A DNA stretch of 64,000 nucleotides from an uncultured Victivallales bacterium. GTDB taxonomy: Bacteria > Verrucomicrobiota > Lentisphaeria > Victivallales > UBA1829. Numbering within the stretch: the stretch's first letter is position 1; the number at the start of each line of letters is the position of its first letter. This document shows positions 34,749 through 44,354 of this stretch, one piece after another. A program made the translations under genes and the position numbers. The notes beneath the pieces were generated by a model, which saw nothing but the letters and a program-made list of their open reading frames with translations, ran no database searches and had not been told where the DNA came from. The DNA lies in the NCBI GenBank assembly GCA_944390735.1, contig CALXRL010000050.1:50910-114909 (forward strand), written 5' to 3'.

Positions 34749-35756
34749 TTATGGTTTTATCGTGTTGATTTTCGGCAGGCGGAGAATCCGGGGGACGAGA
34801 ATGGAGCAGGGGGGCTCGTCGGGATGTTCGAGAATATCCATCAGTCGTCGGGCGGCGAGAAGAGCCGTTGTTTTCGGGAAGAGATAGAATGTCGGAACAA
34901 TCGGGGAGTCGTCAGCTTTTTTTCTTACGGAGGTGCCGAGAATGACGATTTTCAAATCTTCCGGGACCCTGATTTTATGCTGTTTCAAAAGAGGAAGAAT
35001 GGTTCGGAGACTTTCCACATGGTTGATAAAGATTCCGTCGGGAAGGGAGTTTGCATGGAGCCATTCCTCCAGTCCGGCCGGGGCATGGGAGGCGTCGGTG
35101 GAGAAGAGAATCTTCCGATCCTCGGGCCGGATGGTGAGACCGTTTTTCTGGAGCTGGAGCTCCATTCCCGCACAGATTTCCAGACAGGTCCGATCCGCCA
35201 GATAGCCGATTCTGCGGCAGTTTTCCCGGAGAAGATAGTTGACGATCTGCACGCCGGTTTTGAGCGTGGAGAAGATGATCTGATTGCATTCGGCATCCCG
35301 GGATTCCTGATCGCCGATCAGGAGAAAGGGCTTCCGGGTGGAGAGAATGTTGTGATAGAGCGAGTCCGACGGTGCTCCGCAGAGAAGATAGGCATCGGTT
35401 TCTTCTTCCGGAGGAACGAGGACCCCGAACGGGAGTTCGCGGGCGCGGAGTTCGACGCGGTATTTTTGAAAGATTGTCTGAAGGGCATCCGCGAGACCGC
35501 GGAAAAAGGGCAGCTGGAGGGAATGTTTCTGCTCGGAAAGGGAGCAGACCAGCAGAGAGCAGGTCAACGTTTTTCGTCTCGTCTGCTGAATCTGTTCAAA
35601 GATATGGGATTGATAGCCCATGGAGGACATGATGTCCAGAACGCGATCCCGAGTGGCTTTTCGGAAACCGGGCTTTTGATTGATGATACGTGAAACGGTG
35701 GCCTGAGTGACACCGGCCATTTTTGCAATATCCGTCATATTAATATGTTTCTGCAT
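34749..35756 (-). CDS. LacI-family transcriptional regulator
   Basis: 335 aa. HTH NMTDIAKMAGVTQATVSRII and a sensor domain of the LacI/GalR type, somewhat divergent in the hinge (MGYQSHIFEQIQQTRRKTL). An alternative start at 35738 gives MTDIAK; both keep the full HTH. First gene of the operon with prepilin-like protein and two secreted glycosidases, which it most likely controls. A promoter lies at 35794-35822. Confidence 0.9.
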   Translation of the reverse strand: MQKHINMTDIAKMAGVTQATVSRIINQKPGFRKATRDRVLDIMSSMGYQSHIFEQIQQTRRKTLTCSLLVCSLSEQKHSLQLPFFRGLADALQTIFQKYRVELRARELPFGVLVPPEEETDAYLLCGAPSDSLYHNILSTRKPFLLIGDQESRDAECNQIIFSTLKTGVQIVNYLLRENCRRIGYLADRTCLEICAGMELQLQKNGLTIRPEDRKILFSTDASHAPAGLEEWLHANSLPDGIFINHVESLRTILPLLKQHKIRVPEDLKIVILGTSVRKKADDSPIVPTFYLFPKTTALLAARRLMDILEHPDEPPCSILVPRILRLPKINTIKP

Positions 35757-35793
35757 GTGTTTCTCTCTTGGGATATCTTATCTTTTCTCTTAC

Positions 35794-35822
35794 ATTTTAA
35801 GGGAGAAAAAGAAAAAAAACAA
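35794..35822 (-). promoter_or_regulatory. Promoter of the LacI/prepilin/GH/GH42 operon
   Basis: TTGTTT (35822-35817), 17 bases, TAAAAT (35799-35794), a moderate sigma70 match. Confidence 0.55.
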
Positions 35823-35870
35823 GAGGAGGGGCCCGGGAAATGAAGAAGAAAAAAATGTTTTTTGAATATG

Positions 35871-35889
35871 AATGTATAATTTATACATT
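35871..35889. repeat. Perfect 19 bp palindrome
   Basis: AATGTATAA-T-TTATACATT, 9 bp arms around one base, 72 bases upstream of the -10 box. Could be a regulator site. It lacks the central CG of LacI operators. Confidence 0.5.
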
Positions 35890-36064
35890 GATCGGGAAAT
35901 TTTCTTCGTTCCGGGGGACGAATCGGAGTTTTTTCAGAATCGGATTTTTCCGGGGGAAGCGTCCGTTTGATTGAGCGAATATAACGGAAAAATCAAGAGC
36001 GATGAATGGAATGTCGCTGACGACTTGTAAAAGAGGAGAAAAAGATTTACAGAAAAATTGAGGA

Positions 36065-36556
36065 GTTCGGAATGCTTTCACGATGTGTCCGAGGAAATAT
36101 CTTCATGATGTCGTGGCAATGCGTAAGGCAATTCATGTTCAGAAAGATAAAGAACCCGCTCGGCAGAAGGTGGCGCTTGTGGTCGGAAAATTGCAAGCTA
36201 TGAAGTTGGAACGGATCGTAAATTTTATAAAAAACAGCGTGGAGGAAACGTTGACATATCTGGACTTCCCGTATGAACACTGGAGCCGGTTACGGACAAA
36301 TAATGGTCTTGAACGTATCATGAAAGAGGTTCGCCGTCGAACTCGAGTGGTCGGCAGCTTTCCAGATGGATATTCGGCTATGATGCTGGTCGGTGCCAGG
36401 CTCAGACATATTTCCACGACAAAATGGGGTACTCGGCAGTACATGACCACTTGTAAACTTTATGAAGGTGATGTAAGGCAACTGCGACAAGTCACGTTTG
36501 TCATCTGTAATCATTCAGAAACAAATGTGCGCAAAATTGCGGATACAACCGGTTGA
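36065..36556 (+). pseudogene. IS256-family transposase remnant (C-terminal third)
   Basis: About 163 codons in frame from 36065, where a stop (36059-36061) cuts the frame just before homology starts (RNAFTMCPRKYLHDVVAM). The C-terminal pattern TNNGLERIMKEVRRRTRVVGSFPDG, LVGARLRHI and KWGTRQYM is that of IS256/mutator-type transposases; the last catalytic Glu region (TNNGLER) is present. Full-length enzymes have about 400 aa, so the first two catalytic Asp residues are lost. No terminal inverted repeats were identified. Codon use is more A+T-rich than neighbours, consistent with recent arrival. Confidence 0.85.
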
Positions 36557-36657
36557 AATTTATGGGTTCTTATTATGGTATCGGCACCATGAAAAGTTTT
36601 TTTAACAGGGAAGGAAGGGGGATATCTGTATCTTATTGATAATGAATCGGAAAAAGA

Positions 36658-36733
<76 letters not shown>

Positions 36734-36803
36734 TTTCCATGTCGGAAGCTATAATGTAACTCCCGTTCGTTAAAATACAAGCTCAATCTTTGAATTTTCC
36801 GGC

Positions 36804-37628
36804 TTATTTCACAAAAAAGTCGCGTCCAAACCAGACCAGAAGAACAATGCCAAGAACAATTCGATACCATCCGAATACTTTGAAATTTTTCCGCCGAATG
36901 TAGTCCATGAAAAATGCAATCACTCCCCAGGCAACCAGAAATGAAACCAGAAAACCGATCCCTGTCGCAATCCACTGCTCGGTCGTCAAAACCGATCCCC
37001 CCTTCCACAGACTGTAGGCCGAGGCGGCAAACATGGTCGGAACCGCCAGAAAAAAAGAGTATTCCACCGCAACTTCCCGCGAGGTCCCCAGCAGAAGCGA
37101 GCCCAGAATCGTAGCCGCGGATCGCGAAGTCCCGGGAATCATCGCCAGACACTGAATTCCCCCAATCGCCAGCGCTTTCCCAAACGAAAGATCGTCAATT
37201 TCCGATACCGTGACCTTCCGGCGCACCGATTCAATCCACAGCAGGGCAATTCCTCCCGCAAGCAGCGCCGCCGCAACCGTCAGGGTGTTGTACAGAAAAT
37301 GCTGGATTCTCGACCCGAACAACCCTCCAATGACAATCGCTGGAAGCACTCCGACCGCCGCCTTGCTCCAGAGAAGAAGTGTGCTTTTCCGAAGCCGTGC
37401 ATCCCGCAACGCACGAAGCGGAAACAGTTTCCCGTGAAAATAAACCAGAACCGCCAGAATGGAGCCCAGCTGAATTACGACAAAAAACATCTCCTTGAAT
37501 GAGGCTTCCAGTCGGATAAATTCATCAACCAGAATCATGTGTCCGGTACTGCTGATCGGCAGAAATTCCGTGATCCCCTGAACAATTCCCAATAAAACAG
37601 ACTGTAAATATAAAATCATCGTTTCCAT
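36804..37628 (-). CDS. uppP: Undecaprenyl-diphosphatase
   Basis: 274 aa polytopic membrane enzyme that recycles undecaprenyl pyrophosphate for cell-wall synthesis. Family motifs GITEFLPISSTGH near residue 20 and PGTSRSAATILGSLLLG (about 160) with the catalytic Glu and the Ser/Arg residues are present. Length and about eight hydrophobic segments fit UppP/BacA. The METMILYL start at 37628 is preferred to the longer frame; the next Met is three codons on. It lies 93 bp downstream of argG behind a strong terminator, so it probably has its own promoter. Confidence 0.93.
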   Translation of the reverse strand: METMILYLQSVLLGIVQGITEFLPISSTGHMILVDEFIRLEASFKEMFFVVIQLGSILAVLVYFHGKLFPLRALRDARLRKSTLLLWSKAAVGVLPAIVIGGLFGSRIQHFLYNTLTVAAALLAGGIALLWIESVRRKVTVSEIDDLSFGKALAIGGIQCLAMIPGTSRSAATILGSLLLGTSREVAVEYSFFLAVPTMFAASAYSLWKGGSVLTTEQWIATGIGFLVSFLVAWGVIAFFMDYIRRKNFKVFGWYRIVLGIVLLVWFGRDFFVK

Positions 37629-37656
37629 TCCCGTCGGTTCTGCGGAAAAGTAAGTC

Positions 37657-37698
37657 AAAAACGGCGCGGAAGGAGCCATAACTTCTCCATCCGCGCCG
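37657..37698 (-). terminator. Rho-independent terminator of argG
   Basis: CGGCGCGGA pairs with TCCGCGCCG (9 bp, GC-rich), followed on the minus strand by TTTTT. Positioned 23 bases after the argG stop. Confidence 0.9.
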
Positions 37699-37721
37699 AT
37701 GTGCAAACCGGTTTGTTCCGC

Positions 37722-38936
<1,215 letters not shown>

Positions 38937-39263
38937 TGTTTGTCTCCTGAATAAGTTTTGGGGATCGAAATCCTGTCTATTAAGATAGCTCCTGATTTGG
39001 GATTTTCAATCCGGAGAAGTGGATTGTCGCAGGAAATCTCGCGGGAAACGGGAAAAGCGGGACTCCAGGAATCGGAGAGAAAAAGGAAAATCCATACCAT
39101 TTCCACCATTGCCGCTGTACCGGCGCTTCCTCGGGAAAGGGCGAAAAAGAATATTCAGGGAATCCGACTCTTTTTCTGAAGTGGATTTTCCCGGAATCTT
39201 TCTCCCTCCGGCCCTCTTTGTCTGCCGGGACGGAAAGCGCAGCTGTCTTCCCTGTTACCTTCT
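38937..39263. other. Intergenic interval, no gene seen
   Basis: 327 bp between argG and the alcohol dehydrogenase gene, both transcribed leftward. It should contain the argG promoter and the end of the dehydrogenase transcript. Only short reading frames of atypical composition are present; no riboswitch, tRNA or clear terminator recognised. Confidence 0.6.
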
Positions 39264-40382
39264 TCAGAGCATCTTCTCAAGGATGGCTTCGACGTCGCGA
39301 TCGGTCATCTCCCGCGGATTCTGTTTCATGCTGGCGCTTCGGCAGTTTTTTATGATGAATTCGAAATCGCTGCGGTGAAGCGCAAAGGAACGCAGATTTT
39401 CCGGGACTTCCAGCTTTTCCGCAAGATCCCCCGCCGCACGGAGAAAACTGCGCGCATCCGATCCGATGAACGTCCGGTCCGCCAGATCCGCATACTGTTC
39501 GGAACAGACCGGAAGATTGAATTCCAGTACCGGTCTCATCAAAATGGCACATGCCAGTCCATGGGGAACTCCCAGCAGGGAGCCCACCGGATGCGCCAGG
39601 CCGTGAACCGCTCCCAGCCCCGTCTGGGAAAATGCCATCCCGGAGAGCATGGAGGCTTCCGCCATTTCCGTGCGCGCCCGGATGTTTTCCGGTTCTTTCC
39701 AGGCCTCCTCCAGCGAATGGAAGATCTTCCGGACCGCTTCCGCCGCAAGCGCTCTTGTCAGCGCGGAGGCCCGCGGACTGGTAAATGATTCAAATGCCTG
39801 CACAAATGCGTCAAGACCGCTGAATGCCGTCAGCTCTCGCGGACAGCTCAGGGTCAGATCCGGATCAACGACCGCCGCATCGGCAACCATCGAGGGATGC
39901 CGAAGCGATTGCTTGATCCTGCTTTCCCGATCCGTCAGAACCGCATTGTTGGTGATCTCCGCTCCGGTGCCGGCGGTCGTGGGCAGCGCCGCAAAAAACA
40001 GTCCTTTCCGCTGAAGATGAAGACGTCCGAAAAAATAGTCCGCCGTCCGCCCCTCGACCGGAATCAGCGCGGCCGCCGCCTTTGCCGCATCAATCACGCT
40101 TCCGCCGCCGACGGCCACCACCGTGTTCACCATATATTTGCGTCCGATGGCCAGAAGTTCGTCCACCGTCTCCAGCGGCGGTTCCGGTGGGACTCCCGTA
40201 TAGACCGTGCAGGTCGCCGGTGCAATCGTTTCCAGCACCTTTCTTCCCGAGGGCGATTTCGCCACCGTCGTTCCCGCCACCACCAGCACCTTCGCTCCGG
40301 ACGGCAGCTCCCCGCTCAGATTCAGGGACGCTCCCGATCCAAACAGGATCTTTCTGGGATAAGAATACGATGCAATGCTCAT
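39264..40382 (-). CDS. Iron-containing alcohol dehydrogenase
   Basis: 372 aa group III Fe-ADH. NAD(P)-binding GGGSVIDAAK (about 98), TTAGTGAE (about 140), the metal-ligand region VDPDLTLSCP, LDAFVQAFE with Asp and His sites, and GAVHGLAHPVGSLLGVPHGLA (about 255-275). Reduces aldehydes or oxidises alcohols, typically in fermentation. The ATG overlaps the rnc stop (ATGA), giving a leuB-rnc-adh order. The substrate is not predictable. Confidence 0.92.
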   Translation of the reverse strand: MSIASYSYPRKILFGSGASLNLSGELPSGAKVLVVAGTTVAKSPSGRKVLETIAPATCTVYTGVPPEPPLETVDELLAIGRKYMVNTVVAVGGGSVIDAAKAAAALIPVEGRTADYFFGRLHLQRKGLFFAALPTTAGTGAEITNNAVLTDRESRIKQSLRHPSMVADAAVVDPDLTLSCPRELTAFSGLDAFVQAFESFTSPRASALTRALAAEAVRKIFHSLEEAWKEPENIRARTEMAEASMLSGMAFSQTGLGAVHGLAHPVGSLLGVPHGLACAILMRPVLEFNLPVCSEQYADLADRTFIGSDARSFLRAAGDLAEKLEVPENLRSFALHRSDFEFIIKNCRSASMKQNPREMTDRDVEAILEKML

Positions 40383-41119
40383 TTGACACTCTCCTCTGCT
40401 GCCGCTGCCGTTTCGCCGGCGGACGGTGATTTTTCCCGCTGTATCTTTTCCAGTGCGGCTCTGGCCGCCATGCTTTCCGCGATCTTCCGTTTGTTGGCTC
40501 TTGCCGTGGCAATCGGCCGGCCGTGAATCCGGACCTCAATTTCAAAACAGGGATTGTGATCCGGGCCGGTGATGGAAAGAAGTTTGTATTCCGGCTGACA
40601 GCCCGAGGTCTGCTGGGTGTACTCCTGAAGAGTCCCTTTGGGATTCAGATCGGCCAGAAGTTTCGACGGTTCCGGATACCGTTTCCCGAGCAGCTCCAGA
40701 AAAATCTCCCGGACCTTCTCCTGCGAAGAATCCAGCATGATCGCCGCCATCAGCGCTTCCATCGCGTCGGACAAGGTGGAATCCCGCAGGGAGCCGCCGC
40801 ATTCAATTTCCCCCCGTCCCAGAATCAGGGCGCTCCCGAGATCAATATCCCGCGCAAGAAGGGCCAGCGTATCCTGATTGGCCAGCGCGGAACGCAGTTT
40901 GGTCAGGTCGCCTTCGTGAAAATCCGGATAGCGACGGAAAAGATATTCCGTCAGAATGATTTGAAGAACGGCGTCTCCTAAAAATTCCAGACGCTGATTG
41001 TCATAGGCAATGTTGTTTTCCGTGGCAAAGGAACGGTGCATCAGCGCTTCTTTCAGAAGGGCCGGATTCCGGAACGTGTAGCCCAGTGTCCTCTGCAGTT
41101 TCACCGGATCGCTTGTCAT
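40379..41119 (-). CDS. rnc: Ribonuclease III
   Basis: 246 aa. RNase III signature NQRLEFLGDAVL (about 40-51) with catalytic Glu and Asp; ESxx-like helix SDAMEALMAAI (about 113); C-terminal double-stranded RNA-binding domain (about 160-230, GTLQEYTQQT...KRKIAESMAARAAL). Processes rRNA and structured RNA. The ATG at 41119 is preferred because of the AAGGAG site; the longer frame upstream has no homology. The gene overlaps the dehydrogenase by 4 bp. Confidence 0.94.
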   Translation of the reverse strand: MTSDPVKLQRTLGYTFRNPALLKEALMHRSFATENNIAYDNQRLEFLGDAVLQIILTEYLFRRYPDFHEGDLTKLRSALANQDTLALLARDIDLGSALILGRGEIECGGSLRDSTLSDAMEALMAAIMLDSSQEKVREIFLELLGKRYPEPSKLLADLNPKGTLQEYTQQTSGCQPEYKLLSITGPDHNPCFEIEVRIHGRPIATARANKRKIAESMAARAALEKIQREKSPSAGETAAAAEESVK

Positions 41120-41277
41120 TGGGGTCTCCTTGAAAAAACGGTGGGTTTCAACTGAAAATCGGGTGAAGAGATCCGCATCCGGAAGCGGACATCCGAAACA
41201 GGCGGTCCCCGGATGCTTGACTGAAGCGACTGAATCTGTCAAACCGTGCCTGGCAAATTTAGTCGATTTAATCAAGA

Positions 41278-41308
41278 CCTTCGGGAAACCGCGCGGGTTC
41301 CCCGAAGG
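41278..41308 (-). terminator. Strong hairpin after leuB, before rnc
   Basis: CCTTCGGG (41278-41285) pairs with CCCGAAGG (41301-41308) and the stem continues inward (AACC/GGTT). It is not followed by a T run on the minus strand (TCTTGATT). Possibly a weak terminator of leuB, or a processing hairpin in the rnc leader. Confidence 0.5.
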
Positions 41309-41317
41309 CGGATGAAA

Positions 41318-42427
41318 TCAGAGGTTCTCGACAACAAGATCCCCGACTTCGCTGGTGGAATATCCCATTTTCCCGGCGGAAAGGGACTTGAGTTTATGCT
41401 CCGTGATATACGCCACCGCGTTCTCAATCGCTTTTCCGGCTTCCGGTTCGTTGAGATAGTTCAGCATCATCGCTCCGGCGAGAATCGCCGCGCAGGGATT
41501 GATGACGTTCAGTCCGGTGTACTTCGGCGCGGAACCGCCGATCGGCTCAAACATGCTGACTCCTTCCGGATTCAGATTGCCGCCCGCGGAAATGCCCATG
41601 CCTCCGGAGGTCATGGCGGCAAGGTCGGTGATGATGTCGCCGAACATGTTGGTCGTCACAATCACGTCGAACCATTCCGGATTCTTGACCATCCACATGC
41701 ACGTGGCATCGACATGGCAGTAGTTCAGTTTGACCTGCGGATACTGCTTGCCCATTTCATGGAATGCGCGTTCCCACAAATTGAACACGTAGGTCAGAAC
41801 GTTGGTTTTGCCGCAGAGCGTGAGCTGCGAGGTGTAGCCTTTGGCCTTGTCCTCTTCCGAAAGGCCGCGCCACGGATGTTCCTTCGAATGACGCTTCATC
41901 GCAAGTTCGAACGCAAATTTCAGGCAGCGGTCGACCTGCGCACGATTGTAGACCATCTCCTGAATGGCGATTTCATTTGGGGTGCCCTTCATGGAGACGC
42001 CGCCCATGCCGGTGTAGACGTCGCCGGAGTTTTCGCGGACCACCACATAGTCGATGTCTTCCGGCTTCTTGCCGACAAGCGGGCATTCCACTCCCGGATA
42101 GAGTTTGACCGGCCGCAGATTGATGTACTGGTCAAGGTCAAATCTCAGTTTCAGCAGGATTCCCTTTTCCAGGATGCCAGGCGCCACTTTCGGCGAGCCG
42201 ATGGCTCCGAGGAAGACCGCGTCGAATTTCTTCAGCTGCTCGGTTGCGTCATCGGGGAGCACAACGCCTGTTTTCAGGTAGTTTTCGCCGCCCCAGTTGA
42301 ATTCCGTGAATTCCATTTCAAAGCCGAATTTTTCAGCCGCCGCCTTCAGGACTTTCACGCCCTGGGCGACCACTTCCGGACCTGTTCCGTCGCCCGGCAA
42401 CGTCGCAATTTTGTAGACTTTCGACAT
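41318..42427 (-). CDS. leuB: 3-isopropylmalate dehydrogenase-type enzyme
   Basis: 369 aa. N-terminal [14 protein letters not shown], substrate-loop region [13 protein letters not shown], the metal-binding region [13 protein letters not shown] and the NAD-binding [15 protein letters not shown] are present. Isopropylmalate dehydrogenase of leucine synthesis is the best call, but tartrate/isocitrate dehydrogenase relatives share these motifs, and leuA, leuC and leuD are not adjacent. The upstream leader contains an inverted repeat, GTCCGA-N8-TCGGAC at 42472-42491. Confidence 0.82.
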   Translation of the reverse strand: MSKVYKIATLPGDGTGPEVVAQGVKVLKAAAEKFGFEMEFTEFNWGGENYLKTGVVLPDDATEQLKKFDAVFLGAIGSPKVAPGILEKGILLKLRFDLDQYINLRPVKLYPGVECPLVGKKPEDIDYVVVRENSGDVYTGMGGVSMKGTPNEIAIQEMVYNRAQVDRCLKFAFELAMKRHSKEHPWRGLSEEDKAKGYTSQLTLCGKTNVLTYVFNLWERAFHEMGKQYPQVKLNYCHVDATCMWMVKNPEWFDVIVTTNMFGDIITDLAAMTSGGMGISAGGNLNPEGVSMFEPIGGSAPKYTGLNVINPCAAILAGAMMLNYLNEPEAGKAIENAVAYITEHKLKSLSAGKMGYSTSEVGDLVVENL

Positions 42428-42738
42428 TTTCCCTAACCTTATGTTTTTCTGGTCTCTGTGACTCAGTACGAAGTCCGATGGATGCTTCGGACCGATAACT
42501 TCTTTCCGGTAATATATACGCTCTTCCGCAAGAAAACCAGTTTGAATTCAAAGAAAATCGTTTTTGTTCCCTCTTTCCGCCGCTTCGTTCTTTCCGCGCT
42601 GCTGCTCCGGAAGGGAACGGGGAGCTTTTCCCGGAGGGTTCAGACTCTTTTTTCCATTTTTCCGGGGACTTCGTCTTGAAATCGTCTTCTTTTCTGTATA
42701 CATTATGGAAACAATGTCAACGACAGGGGGATTTTTCA
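42428..42738. other. Divergent interval between leuB and a small membrane protein gene
   Basis: 311 bp. It carries a promoter for the rightward gene (42676-42704), a short dyad GTCCGA-N8-TCGGAC in the leuB leader, and a possible leuB -10 (TATATT). No leucine-codon-rich leader peptide was found. Confidence 0.5.
42676..42704 (+). promoter_or_regulatory. Promoter of the small membrane protein gene
   Basis: TTGAAA (42676-42681), 17 bases, TACATT (42699-42704), a moderate sigma70 match. Confidence 0.5.
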
Positions 42739-42999
42739 ATGAGTGATGAGTTTCAGAACAAACCCGTTCCGTCCGATACAACCCCGATGGGCTGGATTCT
42801 TTTTCTCTGGATCTGCGGCTTCTGCGTGCCCTGCATCGGCATGTGGATTGTGATCCTGGTGTCGTCTCTGCTGTACTATGCGTGGAAAGATGTCGCGCCG
42901 CATCGGGCGAAGAGCATCAACACGAACGGATGGATGATTTTTCTGATCGCCTTCCTTCTTCAGCTGATCTTCGGCGCGGTTTACTGGATCATGCTCTGA
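42739..42999 (+). CDS. Small membrane protein, function unknown
   Basis: 86 aa. Two hydrophobic helices (about 18-45, WILFLWICGFCVPCIGMWI, and about 66-84, GWMIFLIAFLLQLIFGAVYW) separated by a basic loop (KDVAPHRAKSIN), which may place both ends on one side of the membrane. Two Cys lie in the first helix. The ATG at 42739 has a GGGGGA site; the upstream frame from 42676 is promoter DNA. A single gene; no conserved family recognised. Confidence 0.7.
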   Translation: MSDEFQNKPVPSDTTPMGWILFLWICGFCVPCIGMWIVILVSSLLYYAWKDVAPHRAKSINTNGWMIFLIAFLLQLIFGAVYWIML

Positions 43000-43223
43000 C
43001 ATCGGAACCGGTCCGGAGCCCCCGGAGAGTCGCGGAACGCTTCCGGGACGATCCGGAGTGTTGTCTCGAAACGGGCCGGAACGCCTTCCCGAGAGTTTCG
43101 CTTCGACGGTGGAAATGAGAGGGAGGAGTATCTGCTCTTCCGCATTCCGTCCGGGCAGGGGAGGGCGCGGAAAAACGACGGATCCTTTTCCCCGGAGGGG
43201 AGCGGACCTCTTTCCTGCTTTTT

Positions 43224-43865
43224 CTATTTTTTCCTGCCGAGAAAGGTGTAGGCGTTGGAGGTGTGCCCGTTCATGGTCGGACAGAGCATGGTTTCATATT
43301 CCAGCAGTTCGAACGGCGCAAGGAACTCCCGGACATATCCGGGATCGTGATGACGCAGAACCGCGCCTTCTTCCGCCAGTTCAAAGACTCCGTAGGTTCC
43401 ATAGACCGGCAGAGCCGCGGCATAGCGGGCCCGGTTGCGGGGATCGGTATTCAGCAGAAAGTCGTTGACGTAGAGGATGCCTCCCGGCCGCAGAACCCGG
43501 AGAATCTCCCCGCGCAGAAAATTCTGATCCGCATCATCGGGGATGCAGGTCAGGACGGCGCAGAGCAGCACCGCGTCGAAATGCGAGTCGGGGAAATCAA
43601 TGGTCCGGTTTTTCTGAAGCTCCAGCGTCAGTTCCGGATGGAGGCGCCTGCCGCGCTCAAGGAGCGTTTCCGAGAGATCAATTCCGCGGAGACGGGTGTA
43701 TCCCAGTCTGAAAAGCTCCGCCAGGATTCTTCCGTATCCGCAGCCGACGTCCAGGATTTCGGCCTTCCGGTCCGTCACATGACGAGTGAAGAGATCGGCG
43801 CGCAGCGGCGTCGTGAACTCCTTTGTTTCGGCGGCATCGTTCCAGAAGCGCTTGGGATCCTGCAC
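43224..43865 (-). CDS. Class I SAM-dependent methyltransferase
   Basis: 213 aa. SAM-binding motif I ILDVGCGYGRILAEL (about 35-50), the acidic residue of motif II in LRGIDLSETLLE, and LLCAVLTCIPD as motif IV. The start is GTG at 43865 with a GGGAG site; no ATG fits. It is the last gene of the parE-parC-dCMP deaminase operon, 6 bp after the deaminase. The substrate is not known; small molecules or tRNA are both possible. Confidence 0.85.
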   Translation of the reverse strand: MQDPKRFWNDAAETKEFTTPLRADLFTRHVTDRKAEILDVGCGYGRILAELFRLGYTRLRGIDLSETLLERGRRLHPELTLELQKNRTIDFPDSHFDAVLLCAVLTCIPDDADQNFLRGEILRVLRPGGILYVNDFLLNTDPRNRARYAAALPVYGTYGVFELAEEGAVLRHHDPGYVREFLAPFELLEYETMLCPTMNGHTSNAYTFLGRKK

Positions 43866-43871
43866 GATCGT

Positions 43872-44339
43872 CTATTCTCCCAGAGCGCGGATTTTGACTC
43901 CGGCTTCGATGAGGATTTTGCGCGCGGTGCCGTCGATGGTGTAGCGCTCCTTGTAGACGACTTCGCGGATGCCGGCGTTGATGATCATTTTCGCACAGAG
44001 CAGACACGGACTGTACGTGGTGTAGAGCGTGGAGTCCTTGACGGCGATTCCGTGATAGGCCGCCTGCACGATGGCATTCTCCTCTCCATGCGAGCAGAGA
44101 CACTCCGTCAGTCCGGTTCCGGAAGGGGCCTCCGAGGAGCAGCGGGGACAACCTCCCTCGCAGCAGTTTCGGATTCCCCTCGGCGTTCCGTTGTATCCGG
44201 TGGAGATGATGCGCTTGTCCTTCACGATCACGGCGGCCACATGACGGCGGGAGCAGTTGCTCCGGAGCGCCACGACGTTGGCGATCTCCATGAAATACTC
44301 ATCCCAGTCGGGGCGTTTGTGTTCCTGTGTTCCGTTCAT
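43872..44339 (-). CDS. Deoxycytidylate (dCMP) deaminase
   Basis: 155 aa. Zinc-binding HGEENAIV with the catalytic Glu and PCLLCAKMI with two Cys, plus the dCMP-deaminase-type N-terminal NTPRGIRNC-like segment (GYNGTPRGIRNCCEGGCP). Makes dUMP for dTMP synthesis. ATG at 44339 with a GGGAG site, 15 bp after parC; an in-frame GTG lies at 44348. Its place in a topoisomerase operon suggests a DNA-replication/dNTP theme. Confidence 0.9.
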   Translation of the reverse strand: MNGTQEHKRPDWDEYFMEIANVVALRSNCSRRHVAAVIVKDKRIISTGYNGTPRGIRNCCEGGCPRCSSEAPSGTGLTECLCSHGEENAIVQAAYHGIAVKDSTLYTTYSPCLLCAKMIINAGIREVVYKERYTIDGTARKILIEAGVKIRALGE

Positions 44340-44354
44340 ATCCGTCACTCCCTG

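Larger units (their letters stand above)
35757..36064. other. Intergenic interval with a promoter and a 19 bp palindrome
   Basis: 308 bp, A+T-rich compared with its neighbours. It holds the LacI promoter and a perfect palindrome at 35871-35889, and ends where the transposase remnant begins. No gene is supported. Confidence 0.6.

Noticed and set aside
36575..36600. Terminator after the transposase remnant
   Set aside because: The stem ATGGT/ACCAT is only 5 bp and is not close to the T run in the required way.
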